DNA of 64,000 nt, from assembly GCA_963169235.1 (NCBI GenBank), contig CAUJCX010000035.1, positions 62,001 to 126,000 of the forward strand, written 5' to 3'. The stretch is from Actinomycetota bacterium (GTDB taxonomy: Bacteria; Actinomycetota; Thermoleophilia; Miltoncostaeales; Miltoncostaeaceae). The stretch's first letter is position 1. Each line of letters begins with the position of its first letter. Both the position numbers and the translations under genes were made by a program. The notes beneath the pieces were generated by a model. It did no database searches. It saw nothing but the letters and a program-made list of their open reading frames with translations, and was not told the DNA's origin. Shown one piece after another: positions 41,643 through 49,855 of the stretch.

Positions 41643-41725
41643 TAGGGACGGGGGGAGTCGAACCCCCACAGCCTCTCGGCTAGCGGTGTTTGAGACCGCC
41701 GCGTCTACCGTTCCGCCACGTCCCC
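41643..41725 (-). tRNA. tRNA-Leu (anticodon CAA)
   Basis: 83 nt on the minus strand. The acceptor stem GGGGACG pairs with CGTCCCT, discriminator A73. The anticodon stem GCGGT/ACCGC carries loop CTCAAAC, giving anticodon CAA for codon UUG. A long type II variable arm (GCTAGCCGAGAGGC region) and a GGGGG-TTCGACT-CCCCC T-arm follow. CCA is not encoded. UUG is a rare codon in this genome but is used as a start codon at several genes. Confidence 0.95.
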
Positions 41726-41746
41726 AGGCGTCGTGCGCCGCACATG

Positions 41747-42895
41747 CTAGCCGTGCGTGTGCGGCGGCGCGACGGGGCCGGCCCGGTCCCCGTCGACCCA
41801 GAGCGCCTCCACGGGGGCGGCGGTGCCGCCGAAGTGGGCCCGGGCGGCGGCGTCGCCCTCGTCGTCGAGGTCCTCGGGGTGGCGGCCTTCGAGGTGGAAG
41901 CTGTCGACGAACGCCACGGTCGTGAGATCGGGCAGCACGAACCACGAGTACGCCTGGAACGGCTCGGCTGCCGGGTTGCGCATCACCAGCCCCGTGCCGT
42001 TGAGCGGCCGGTACGGGCCACGCAGGTGGTCGGCGACGAAGCCGTAGAGCCCGTTGGGTCCCCACACTCCCGGCGCGAACGTGCGCGCCTGCGTGGAGAA
42101 GAACAGGTACCAGCGCCCGTCGCGGCGCACGACATGGGGCCGCTCGAGCTCGTTGTTGACGTCTGCGGCGGTGATCAGCGGGTCCTCCGCCGTCCAGCCG
42201 CCGGCCCCGTCGGACCGCGCGATGCCGACCGCCCCGTTGAACGCCGACGCGCCCACCGAGCCCGTGAACAGCAGCGTCGGGGTGCCGTCGGTGTCCCGCA
42301 CGCGGAACGGGTCGCGGAACGCCTTGATGAAGCCGGGGGCGCCGTCGGGATCGTCGGCGGGCCGGTACACGACGCCGTCCGCGCTCAGCACCTCGCGATG
42401 CGGGCTCCACGGGCCCCATCGCGCGCCCTGCGGCGCGGCCTCCAGCGGTGCACAGGTCTGGACGATGCGCTGGTCGAACGGCGGGCGGCCCGCGCCGCCG
42501 ACGGCCGTGTAGAGCACGTCGAGCGTGCCGTCGTGCAGCACGCCCCCGGCAGCCCACTCGCGGGAGCCCGGGGACGCGCCGTCGGGGAACAGCACGCCGA
42601 GATCGCTCCACGCCGCGCCTCGGCGCGACAGCAGGCGCAGCCGGGCCAGGTCGTGCCGCGTCCCGGGGTGGCCGACGGCCGGTGCGCCGATGGCGATCCA
42701 AAGCTGGACGCCGTCCAATTGGGCGACGTCGCCGTCGGGCGTGCGCACGGGCCCGAGGTCCCACACGTCGACGTCGGGTGCGATGCGACGCACGTCGTCC
42801 GGGGTGATGACGCGCGCGGCGTCTCCCGCATCGGCACGGGGGATGCCGGCCACGTGGTCGGCGGTCCACGCGACGGTGCGGACGGTGCGCGTCAT
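41747..42895 (-). CDS. Glycoside hydrolase family 68 protein (levansucrase/beta-fructofuranosidase-like)
   Basis: 382 aa. Five-bladed propeller sequence with the GH68 landmarks in order: VWDLGPV near 43-49 (nucleophile Asp), REWAAGGVLHDGTLDVLYT (EWSGSA-like), FRDPF (RDP motif, transition-state Asp), NNELERPHVV (acid/base Glu) and GPYRPLNGTGLV. All three catalytic acids are kept. GH68 enzymes cleave sucrose and transfer fructose to water or fructan. They are normally exported; here there is no signal peptide, so activity would be cytoplasmic. The ATG overlaps the stop of the GH32-like gene (ATGA). I cannot tell hydrolysis from polymerisation. Confidence 0.85.
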   Translation of the reverse strand: MTRTVRTVAWTADHVAGIPRADAGDAARVITPDDVRRIAPDVDVWDLGPVRTPDGDVAQLDGVQLWIAIGAPAVGHPGTRHDLARLRLLSRRGAAWSDLGVLFPDGASPGSREWAAGGVLHDGTLDVLYTAVGGAGRPPFDQRIVQTCAPLEAAPQGARWGPWSPHREVLSADGVVYRPADDPDGAPGFIKAFRDPFRVRDTDGTPTLLFTGSVGASAFNGAVGIARSDGAGGWTAEDPLITAADVNNELERPHVVRRDGRWYLFFSTQARTFAPGVWGPNGLYGFVADHLRGPYRPLNGTGLVMRNPAAEPFQAYSWFVLPDLTTVAFVDSFHLEGRHPEDLDDEGDAAARAHFGGTAAPVEALWVDGDRAGPVAPPHTHG

Positions 42896-43839
42896 TCCTC
42901 GTGCCCCACCACGAGCAGGTCACCGTCGCGGCGCACGCTGCGCGGCTCGCACAGCACCCCGCGGAACGGGCCTCCGTCGACCGCGCCCTCCCAGCCGAGG
43001 AAGTGCTGCCGGCCGCCGAACGGCACGATCTTGCCCGCGTACGGGGCGTTGGTCTCGTCGGCCTCCAGCACGTGGAGCGTGGCGGCCGCGAACGGCCCCA
43101 GCGGGGACGCCGCCGACAGCGCCCACGTGCCGGTGCCGGGGTGCGGGGCCGCATCGGGCAGGCGAGTGCCCGGGTCGGAGCCGAACAGCAGGAACCAGCG
43201 GTCGTCCCAGGCGATGAGCTGCGGCACCTCCATCTGACCGAACCCCATCGGTGCGGTCACCGGCGGCAGCACGTCCCAGGCGACCAGGTCGTCGGACACG
43301 GCGTGGCCCACGACGGCCCGGCCCCGCGCGGCGCCCGTGCGCGCCCGGGCGGTGACGTACGCGTGCCAGCGATCGTCGGGGCCGCGGAACACCCACGGGT
43401 CGCGCCACGCCTGGTCGAACCAGGCGTCACGGTCGAGCAGTTCGTACCAGCGTGCGTCGGCCTCCAGCACGGGCGGCCCGTGGCGCTCCCACGTGACCAG
43501 GTCGCGGGACGTCGCCAGCCCGATGCGCTGCACCAGGCCGTCGTCGGCATGGGACGTGCCCGTGTACAGCATGTGCCACGTGCCGTCGTGGCGCACGATG
43601 CTGCCCGTCCACGTGCTGCGGTCGTCGAACGCGGCCTGCGGTGACGGCGCCAGCGCGTCGGGCAGGAGTTCCCAGCCGTGCAGGTCGTCCGTGACGGCAT
43701 GCCCGATGGTGACGTTCCAGTGCCGCAGGTCCGGGTCGCCCAGCGACGTCGGCGCTTGCAGGAAGAACACGTGCAGGCGGCCGTCGTGCTCGACCGTCCA
43801 GAAGTCCCACAGCCACTTGTCGGGCACGCGTAGCGTCAC
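42892..43839 (-). CDS. GH32-like beta-fructosidase family protein
   Basis: 315 aa from GTG 43839. WLWDFW near the N-terminus stands where GH32 enzymes have the WMNDPNG nucleophile. WTGSIV, a YTGTSHADDG loop, WRDPWVF (RDP motif) and QMEVPQL with the acid/base glutamate (EC-like) follow. It lacks the C-terminal beta-sandwich of invertases and has no signal peptide. Substrate sucrose or a fructoside is likely. A start 36 nt upstream is possible, but TACGCT at 43848-43853 ends 8 nt before GTG 43839. Confidence 0.78.
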   Translation of the reverse strand: MTLRVPDKWLWDFWTVEHDGRLHVFFLQAPTSLGDPDLRHWNVTIGHAVTDDLHGWELLPDALAPSPQAAFDDRSTWTGSIVRHDGTWHMLYTGTSHADDGLVQRIGLATSRDLVTWERHGPPVLEADARWYELLDRDAWFDQAWRDPWVFRGPDDRWHAYVTARARTGAARGRAVVGHAVSDDLVAWDVLPPVTAPMGFGQMEVPQLIAWDDRWFLLFGSDPGTRLPDAAPHPGTGTWALSAASPLGPFAAATLHVLEADETNAPYAGKIVPFGGRQHFLGWEGAVDGGPFRGVLCEPRSVRRDGDLLVVGHEE

Positions 43840-43847
43840 GGGCGCCG

Positions 43848-43853
43848 AGCGTA
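43848..43853 (-). promoter_or_regulatory. Putative -10 box (TACGCT) of the GH32/GH68 operon, leaderless
   Basis: Minus-strand TACGCT ends 8 nt before GTG 43839. Confidence 0.4.
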
Positions 43854-43885
43854 GCGGACGACGCCGCCCGGGCAAGGGCGCGCGA

Positions 43886-43914
43886 CCGCGGCGCCACGCG
43901 ATGTGGTGCCGCGG
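43886..43914 (-). terminator. Terminator hairpin after malic enzyme
   Basis: A 12-bp stem (CCGCGGCGCCAC / GTGGTGCCGCGG, one G-T pair) with loop GCGAT, 18 nt beyond the malic enzyme stop and ahead of the next operon's promoter. Confidence 0.6.
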
Positions 43915-43932
43915 CCGCGCCGTGCGGACGTC

Positions 43933-45345
43933 CTATTCGCGACCGGCGAGCCCCTCGGCCTCGGCGCACGCCACCGTCGCCGCCGCGACGGCCGGCGCGA
44001 CGCCCGGGTGGAACACGCTGGGGATGATGTAGTCCTCGCGCAGCTCGTCGTCGGCGACGCACGCCGCGATGGCCTCGGCCGCGGCCACCTTCATGCCCTC
44101 CGAGATCGCGCGCGCCTTGCAGTCGAGCGCCCCGCGGAAGATGCCGGGGAACGCCAGCACGTTGTTGATCTGGTTGGGGTAGTCCGACCGCCCGGTGGCC
44201 ATCACGCGCACGTACGGGCCGGCCACCTCGGGCATGATCTCCGGCGTGGGGTTGGCCATCGCGAACACGATGGGGTCCTTGTCCATGGTCTTCAGCTGCT
44301 CGACCTTGAACGTGTCGGGGCCGGAGAGACCCACGAACATGTTGGCGCCCTTGATCGCCTCGGTCAGGCTGCCCCGGATGCCCTCGGGATTGGTGTTGTC
44401 GGCGTACCAGTCCTTCATGAAGTTCATGTTCTCGGTGCGGCCCTTGTAGATGGCGCCGCGCGTGTCGCAGCCGATGATGTTGCGGACGCCCGCGTTCATC
44501 AGGATCTTGGAGCACGCCACGCCGGACGCGCCGACGCCCGACACGACCACCTTCAGGTCCTCCAGCTTCTGCCCGGTGATCTTCACCGCGTTCAGCAGCG
44601 CGGCCAGCAGCACGATGGCCGTGCCGTGCTGGTCGTCGTGGAACACGGGGATGTCGAGCTCGGCCTTCAGGGTGTCCTCGATCTCGAAGCACGCGGGCGC
44701 GCCGATGTCCTCGAGGTTGATGCCGCCGAACACCGGGGCGATGGCCTTGCAGATGCGGATGATCTGCTGGGGGTCCTTGGAGTCGACGCAGATGGGGTAC
44801 GAGTCGACGTCGCCGAACTCCTTGAACAGCACCGACTTGCCCTCCATCACCGGCATGCCCGCGGCGGCGCCGATGTCGCCCAGGCCCAGCACCGCGGTGC
44901 CGTTGGTGATGACGGCCACCATGTTGCGCTTGATGGTGTAGTCGAACAGCTTGGTGCGGTCCTCGCTGATGGCCCGGCACGTCTCGGAGGCGCCCGCACC
45001 CGTCGTCTCGTCGAGATCGCTCTCGTCGTCCAGCGGCACGCGCACGTCGAGCTCGACCTTGCCGCCCTCGTGCATGCGGAACGTGCGGTCCCAGCTGTCG
45101 TCGAGCGTCACGCCGGGCACGTCCTTGGCGGCCGCGACGATCTGATCGGCGTGCTCGAGGCTGGAGGCGTTCACCGCGACGTCTCGTACGTCGGAACCCG
45201 TGTCGCTGGAGACGAGGCTGACCTCGCTCACGTCGCCGCCCGCCGCGCCGATGGCACGGCCCAGGCGGCTGAGGGCGCCCGGGTCGGCGGTGTCCAGCGT
45301 GACCCGCAGGTTGACCGAGTACTGCGCGCTCGGGGTGACTGCCAC
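43933..45345 (-). CDS. NAD(P)-dependent malic enzyme with N-terminal ACT domain
   Basis: 470 aa. Oxidative decarboxylation of malate to pyruvate. N-terminal ACT domain (about 5-80; SVNLRVTLDTADPGALSRLG) suggests allosteric control by a small metabolite, perhaps an amino acid. The core has KRNMVAVITNGTAVLGLGDIG, KSVLFKEFGDVDSYPI, FHDDQHGTAIV with catalytic residues, and the Rossmann loop VSGVGASGVACSKI. It is of the short bacterial (MaeA-like) type without a phosphotransacetylase tail. GTG 45345 has AGGAGG 7 nt upstream. Together with ppdK it can turn malate into phosphoenolpyruvate. Confidence 0.94.
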   Translation of the reverse strand: MAVTPSAQYSVNLRVTLDTADPGALSRLGRAIGAAGGDVSEVSLVSSDTGSDVRDVAVNASSLEHADQIVAAAKDVPGVTLDDSWDRTFRMHEGGKVELDVRVPLDDESDLDETTGAGASETCRAISEDRTKLFDYTIKRNMVAVITNGTAVLGLGDIGAAAGMPVMEGKSVLFKEFGDVDSYPICVDSKDPQQIIRICKAIAPVFGGINLEDIGAPACFEIEDTLKAELDIPVFHDDQHGTAIVLLAALLNAVKITGQKLEDLKVVVSGVGASGVACSKILMNAGVRNIIGCDTRGAIYKGRTENMNFMKDWYADNTNPEGIRGSLTEAIKGANMFVGLSGPDTFKVEQLKTMDKDPIVFAMANPTPEIMPEVAGPYVRVMATGRSDYPNQINNVLAFPGIFRGALDCKARAISEGMKVAAAEAIAACVADDELREDYIIPSVFHPGVAPAVAAATVACAEAEGLAGRE

Positions 45346-45376
45346 GTGTTCCTCCTGGAGGATTTTCCGGTGGTCA

Positions 45377-45382
45377 AGTGTA
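45377..45382 (-). promoter_or_regulatory. Putative -10 box (TACACT) of the malic enzyme gene
   Basis: Minus-strand TACACT with a leader of about 25 nt containing AGGAGG before GTG 45345. Confidence 0.45.
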
Positions 45383-45468
45383 GTCGCGCGTCCCGGCGCC
45401 GCGCCGCCGCCGCGGGCCGTGAGGGGACGTTTGGCGCGGAGGGCGGGGACGAACCCCCGCGGGTGAGG

Positions 45469-45474
45469 TAGCGT
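45469..45474 (+). promoter_or_regulatory. Putative -10 box (TAGCGT), leaderless
   Basis: TAGCGT ends 7 nt before ATG 45482. Confidence 0.45.
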
Positions 45475-45481
45475 CGACGGC

Positions 45482-45886
45482 ATGACCGGCTCGCTGCCAC
45501 GACGCATGCTCGTCCTCGCCGTGGCCGGCGCCCTCGCCGGCCACGCGGCGGCGCCGGCGGGGGCGGCCGAGTTCCATACGCCGTCCGGCAACATCCGCTG
45601 CACCATGTCGGGCGGCCCGCAGGCGTCGGTGCAGTGCTGGGTGTTCTCGCGGGCGTGCCGGGCACACGGCGGGACGTTCGCGTACTCGTGGGCCATGGGC
45701 GCGACGCGCCGTCCGACGCGGTTCTGCCCGGGCGACGTCGTGGCCGCCGGGCGCGTGCTGCCGTACGGGCGCAGCGTCCGCCGCGGCGTGATGTCGTGTA
45801 CGTCCCGCGTGCGCGGCCTCACGTGCACCCACCGGCGGACGGGGCACGGCTTCTTCCTCAGCCGCGAGCGGCAACGCATCTTCTGA
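45482..45886 (+). CDS. Exported DUF6636-like protein
   Basis: 134 aa. Signal peptide (RRMLVLAVAGALAGHAAA, cleavage near AGAAE) followed by FHTPSGNIRCTMS near 31-43, five spaced cysteines and a C-terminal TGHGFFLSRERQRIF. This FHTPSGNIxC opening and TGHGFxLSR ending are, as I recall, the DUF6636 pattern of actinobacterial secreted proteins. Disulfide-stabilised, function unknown. Single gene. Confidence 0.72.
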   Translation: MTGSLPRRMLVLAVAGALAGHAAAPAGAAEFHTPSGNIRCTMSGGPQASVQCWVFSRACRAHGGTFAYSWAMGATRRPTRFCPGDVVAAGRVLPYGRSVRRGVMSCTSRVRGLTCTHRRTGHGFFLSRERQRIF

Positions 45887-45909
45887 GGGGTCCCGCGGAC
45901 GCTCCGCAC

Positions 45910-45915
45910 TAGACT
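45910..45915 (+). promoter_or_regulatory. Putative -10 box (TAGACT) of polA, leaderless
   Basis: TAGACT ends 6 nt before GTG 45922. Confidence 0.5.
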
Positions 45916-45921
45916 GCGGGC

Positions 45922-48555
45922 GTGGAGGATTCCGAGTTGACAGACGAGGTCGGCGCCCCGGACGAGGCGCAGGCCCAGGAGGCCGACGCGGCCGCGGGCC
46001 CGCTGCTGCTGATCGACGGCAACAGCCTGGCGTACCGGGCGTTCTTCGCCCTGCCCGACAGCATCGCCACCGCCGACGGGTTCCCCACCAACGCGTTGTA
46101 CGGCCTCGCGGCGATGATGGTGAAGGTGCTGGCCGACGAGCGGCCGGGCCGGGCCATCGTCGCGTGGGACCCGAAGGGCCCGACGTTCCGCCACGAGCAG
46201 TACACCGAGTACAAGGCGGGCCGCTCCGCCACCCCCGACCTGCTGCGCGAGCAGAAGCCGCGCTTCCCCGGGCTCATGGAGGCGTTCGGGTTCGTCAACG
46301 TGGAGGCCGCGGGGTTCGAGGCGGACGACGTCATCGGCACGCTCGCCCGGCAGGCGTCCGACCTCGGGGAGCCGGTGCTGATCCTCACGGGCGACCGCGA
46401 CGCGCTGCAACTGGTGGACGCGTCCGTGCACGTGCTCGCCACCGGGCGCGGCGTCACCGACACCACGCGCTACACGCCGGCCAAGGTGGAGGAGCGCTAC
46501 GGCGTCACCCCGGAGCAGATGGTCGACTTCCGCGGCATCGTGGGGGACACCAGCGACAACCTGCCCGGCGTGAAGGGCATCGGTGAGAAGGGCGCCGCGC
46601 AGCTCATCCAGAAGTACGGCTCGCTGGACGAGGTGCTCGCGCACGCCGAGGACCAGACCCCCAAGCGGCGCGAGTCGCTGATCGCCCACGCCGACGACGC
46701 CCGCCGCAGCCGCGACCTGGCCCGCATCGTGTGCGACGTGCCGCTCGACCTGGAGCTCGGGGAGGTCCCGCCGCTGCGCTTCGGGCCCGACGAGCTGGGC
46801 CGTCTGAGCACCGTGTTCACCGAGCTGGAGTTCACGTCGCTCATCCGCCGCCTGTCCGACATCTCGGACGACGCCGTGCCCGTTCCGGCGGCGCCCGCGG
46901 TCACCCGGCGGACCGTCGTGGCCACCGAGACCGACGCCGCGTCGCTGGCGTTCCACCTGGCCGGGGCCGAGGAAGCCGGCCTCGTCGTACGGGACGGGCG
47001 CTTCGCGCTGGCCACGGCGGGGGCCGAGGTGTGGGTGGGGGACGCGGGCGAGGGCTTCGGCCCGCACCTGGCGGCCGCCGTCGCGCCGCTGGCGCTCGAC
47101 TGCCACGACGCCAAGGCGCTACCGGCCGACGCGTGGGACGCCGGTGTGCGGGCCGCGCACGACACCATGGTGGCCGGGTACGTGGTCGAAGCCCGGCGCC
47201 GGGGCTACCCGCTGCAGGAGCTTGCCGCCGAGGCGGGCGTCGGCGTGGACGCCGGGGACGACGCGGCGGCGGCCGACGCGGCGCTCACGCTCGACCTGGC
47301 CGCCCGCCAGCGGCAGCGCATGGACGAGCGGGGCCTGCGGACGCTGTTCGACGACATCGAGATGCCGCTCGTCGCGGTGCTGGCCGACATGGAGCGCGCG
47401 GGCGTGCTGCTGGACGTCGTGCGGCTGGGAGAGATCGCGGCGCGGGTGCGCGATCAGGTCGACGAGCTGCGCGACCGCATCTGGGCCGAGGCGGGGGAGG
47501 AGTTCGTCATCGACTCGCCCAAGCAGCTCGGGCACATCCTGTTCGAGGTGCTGGGGCTGCCCACGTTCCGCAAGGGCAAGACCGGGTACAGCACCGACCG
47601 CCAGGTGCTGAAGCTGCTCGAGCCCAAGCACCCCATCATCGGCCTCATCGGTCAGTACCGCGAGCTGACCAAGCTCGACAACACGTACCTGGCCGCGTTG
47701 CCGGTGCTGGTGGGCGACGACGGCCGCCTGCACACCACGTTCAACCAGGCGGTGGCCGAGACGGGCCGGCTGTCGTCCACCAATCCCAACCTCCAGAACA
47801 TCCCCATCCGCACGCCGCTGGGCCGGGAGATCCGCGACGCGTTCGTGGCCCCCGACGGGCACGTGCTGGTGAGTTGCGACTACAGCCAGGTCGAGCTGCG
47901 CATCCTCGCCCACGCGTCGGGCGAGCCCACGCTGGCCGACGCGTTCCGCCGCGGGGAGGACGTGCACCGGGCCACGGCCGCGGAGGTGTTCGGCATGGTC
48001 CCCGCCGACGTCGACCGCACCACGCGCGACCGGGCCAAGGCCGTCAACTTCGGCATCGTCTACGGCATCTCCGACTTCGGGCTGTCCGAGCAGCTGGGCA
48101 TCCCGCGGGCCGACGCGAAGGCCTACATCGAGACGTACCTGGCCCGCTACCCGCGGGTGCGGAGCTTCATCGACAGCACCGTCGCGGCCGCCGCGCAGGA
48201 CGGCTACGTCACCACGCTCCTGGGCCGCACGCGGGCGATCCCCGAGCTCACCGGCCGCACGGTGCAGCAGCGCCAGCTGGGCGAGCGCCTCGCCGTCAAC
48301 ACCGTCATCCAGGGCACCGCGGCCGACATCATCAAGGTGGCGATGATCCGGGCCCATGCGGCGCTCGTCGACCAGGGGCTGCGCGCGCGCCTGATCCTGC
48401 AGATCCACGACGAGCTGGTGTTCGAGGTACCCGAGGACGAGCGGGAGGCGGTGATCACGCTGGCCCGCGACGCGATGGTGGGGGCGTACCCGCTCGACCC
48501 GCCGCTGGCCGTCGACGTGGGCGTCGGGCCCACGTGGAGGGAGGCCAAGGCGTGA
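45922..48555 (+). CDS. polA: DNA polymerase I
   Basis: 877 aa. The 5'-3' exonuclease domain (about 20-310) has LLLIDGNSLAYRAFF, EADDVIGTLA and GVKGIGEKGAAQL. The middle proofreading domain (about 330-480) has lost the DxE metal site (VVRDGRFALATAGAE) and should be inactive, as in Taq and many actinobacterial enzymes. The polymerase domain (about 500-877) has SSTNPNLQNIPIR, motif A SCDYSQVELRILAH, the O helix RDRAKAVNFGIVYG and motif C IHDELVFEV. It fills gaps in repair and removes RNA primers. GTG start. Stop overlaps the J-like gene. Confidence 0.96.
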   Translation: MEDSELTDEVGAPDEAQAQEADAAAGPLLLIDGNSLAYRAFFALPDSIATADGFPTNALYGLAAMMVKVLADERPGRAIVAWDPKGPTFRHEQYTEYKAGRSATPDLLREQKPRFPGLMEAFGFVNVEAAGFEADDVIGTLARQASDLGEPVLILTGDRDALQLVDASVHVLATGRGVTDTTRYTPAKVEERYGVTPEQMVDFRGIVGDTSDNLPGVKGIGEKGAAQLIQKYGSLDEVLAHAEDQTPKRRESLIAHADDARRSRDLARIVCDVPLDLELGEVPPLRFGPDELGRLSTVFTELEFTSLIRRLSDISDDAVPVPAAPAVTRRTVVATETDAASLAFHLAGAEEAGLVVRDGRFALATAGAEVWVGDAGEGFGPHLAAAVAPLALDCHDAKALPADAWDAGVRAAHDTMVAGYVVEARRRGYPLQELAAEAGVGVDAGDDAAAADAALTLDLAARQRQRMDERGLRTLFDDIEMPLVAVLADMERAGVLLDVVRLGEIAARVRDQVDELRDRIWAEAGEEFVIDSPKQLGHILFEVLGLPTFRKGKTGYSTDRQVLKLLEPKHPIIGLIGQYRELTKLDNTYLAALPVLVGDDGRLHTTFNQAVAETGRLSSTNPNLQNIPIRTPLGREIRDAFVAPDGHVLVSCDYSQVELRILAHASGEPTLADAFRRGEDVHRATAAEVFGMVPADVDRTTRDRAKAVNFGIVYGISDFGLSEQLGIPRADAKAYIETYLARYPRVRSFIDSTVAAAAQDGYVTTLLGRTRAIPELTGRTVQQRQLGERLAVNTVIQGTAADIIKVAMIRAHAALVDQGLRARLILQIHDELVFEVPEDEREAVITLARDAMVGAYPLDPPLAVDVGVGPTWREAKA

Positions 48556-48767
48556 CCGGGGACGCCTCGCACTACGACGTGCTCGAGGTGGCGCCGCACG
48601 CCCGCCCGGCCGTCATCGACGCCGCGTTCGCCGTGCTGCGCGAGGCGGCGTGCGCCGACGACTCGCCGGCCGGCGCCGCGCTGCTGGTGCGGCTGAACCG
48701 GGCGCATCACACGCTGATCGACCCGGCGCGGCGACGGGTCTACGACGCAGGGCCGGGGCGCCCGTGA
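48552..48767 (+). CDS. J-domain-like small protein lacking HPD
   Basis: 71 aa from GTG 48552 (GTGA overlap with polA). HYDVLEVAPHARPAVIDAAF at the start and LIDPARRRVYDA at the end match helices I and IV of DnaJ domains. The HPD tripeptide that stimulates DnaK is missing (replaced by ADDSPAGA), so it is unlikely to act as a normal Hsp40. It lies between polA and a DUF4395/thioredoxin gene in one coupled operon. Confidence 0.6.
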   Translation: MTGDASHYDVLEVAPHARPAVIDAAFAVLREAACADDSPAGAALLVRLNRAHHTLIDPARRRVYDAGPGRP

Positions 48768-49453
48768 GGGGCGGTGCCACGGAGCACCCCCTGACGCAGC
48801 GGTTCCTGCACGGCGTCACCGGGCTGATGGCCGTGGAGGCCATGGCGCTGCAGCAGCGTCCCGTCGTCGTCGTGGCGGCGGTGATGGCGTTCGCGAGCGG
48901 CGTGCTGCCCGGGGCCGCCGCACCCATCGACCGCCTCATCGGGCGGCCCGACGTGGTGAAGCCGGCGGAGCCGTCGCGCATCACGCGCGCCGTCGTGGGG
49001 CTTTCGCTCGGGCTCGGCGCCACGCTGCTGTACGCCGGTCAGTCGATCGCCGGCTGGATCGTGGTCGCCATCGTGGCCGCCGCCGCCTTACTGGCGGCGC
49101 TGTCCGGCTTCTGCGTCGGGTGCGCCACGTACGGGTGGGTGCTGCGCCGGATGCGGTCCCGAGGGGGCCGGCGCGACGTGCGCGCCGACCTCGGCCTGGA
49201 CGGCGACGGGCCGTGGGTCGTGCTGGTCACCGCCCCCGGCTGCGACCGCTGCGAACCGGTGGCGCGCGCGCTGCAGTCGATGACCGACCGGGAGGTCACC
49301 GTGGTCGACCTGGCCCGCCGCCCGCGGGCCGTGCGGGCCGGGGTGCTCACCATCCCCGCCGCGCTGGCCGTCGCGGACGACGGCACGCTGCTGGCGGCCC
49401 ACAGCGGCTGGCTCGAGGCGGACGAACTGCGCGAGGTGGCGGACGCCGTCTGA
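48764..49453 (+). CDS. DUF4395 membrane domain fused to a thioredoxin-like domain
   Basis: 229 aa from GTG 48764. The N-terminal part (about 10-130) has HPLTQRFLHGVTGLMAVEAM, two to three helices and a GFCVGCATYGW motif typical of DUF4395 and of vitamin-K-reductase-like thiol membrane proteins. The C-terminal part (about 145-229) is a short thioredoxin fold with TAPGCDRCEPVARAL; CxxC with Asp-Arg, and IPAALAV with the cis-proline. Probably a membrane thiol oxidoreductase. Third gene of the polA operon. Confidence 0.68.
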   Translation: MRGGATEHPLTQRFLHGVTGLMAVEAMALQQRPVVVVAAVMAFASGVLPGAAAPIDRLIGRPDVVKPAEPSRITRAVVGLSLGLGATLLYAGQSIAGWIVVAIVAAAALLAALSGFCVGCATYGWVLRRMRSRGGRRDVRADLGLDGDGPWVVLVTAPGCDRCEPVARALQSMTDREVTVVDLARRPRAVRAGVLTIPAALAVADDGTLLAAHSGWLEADELREVADAV

Positions 49454-49493
49454 GCGGCCGCGGCCGGGGTGACCGGCACCGGACCGGCGGCGG

Positions 49494-49850
49494 TCAGCGG
49501 TCCCAGAGGGTGGCGGCCAGCACGAGGCACGCGTAGGCGCACACACCCACCGCCAGCCACGGCCCGAGCAGGCGCGCCGGCAGCGCCCGCCCGTCGCGCA
49601 TCGCCTGCTCGTAGCGGCGCAGGCGGACGGCGGCGTCGCCGACCAGCGCGCCCCCGCCGACGATCGGCGGCGTGGCCACCGCCCAGCGCCACGCCTCGTG
49701 ATGGAACGGGATCCCCTTCGCGGCGATGAGCCCGCCGGCGATCAGGGCCACCGACGTGCGCACCCACGCCAGGAACGTGCGCTCGTTCGCCAGCGAGAAC
49801 CGGTAGTCGGGAGGGGCGTCCGTGCCTCGCGGGTCGTCGGAGTGCACCAC
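49494..49850 (-). CDS. YidH-like DUF202 membrane protein
   Basis: 118 aa with three hydrophobic segments. RFSLANERTFLAWVRTSVALIAGG near 17-40 is the DUF202 signature. Family function unknown; members sit in the inner membrane. GTG 49850 lies 5 nt after the stop of the GGDEF gene, so it is transcribed with it. Confidence 0.82.
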   Translation of the reverse strand: MVHSDDPRGTDAPPDYRFSLANERTFLAWVRTSVALIAGGLIAAKGIPFHHEAWRWAVATPPIVGGGALVGDAAVRLRRYEQAMRDGRALPARLLGPWLAVGVCAYACLVLAATLWDR

Positions 49851-49855
49851 CGACG

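Noticed and set aside
43933-47106. Malic enzyme as part of a 1057-codon fused protein
   Set aside because: Sequence before GTG 45345 is the antisense of polA and the DUF6636-like gene; a proper ribosome binding site precedes 45345.
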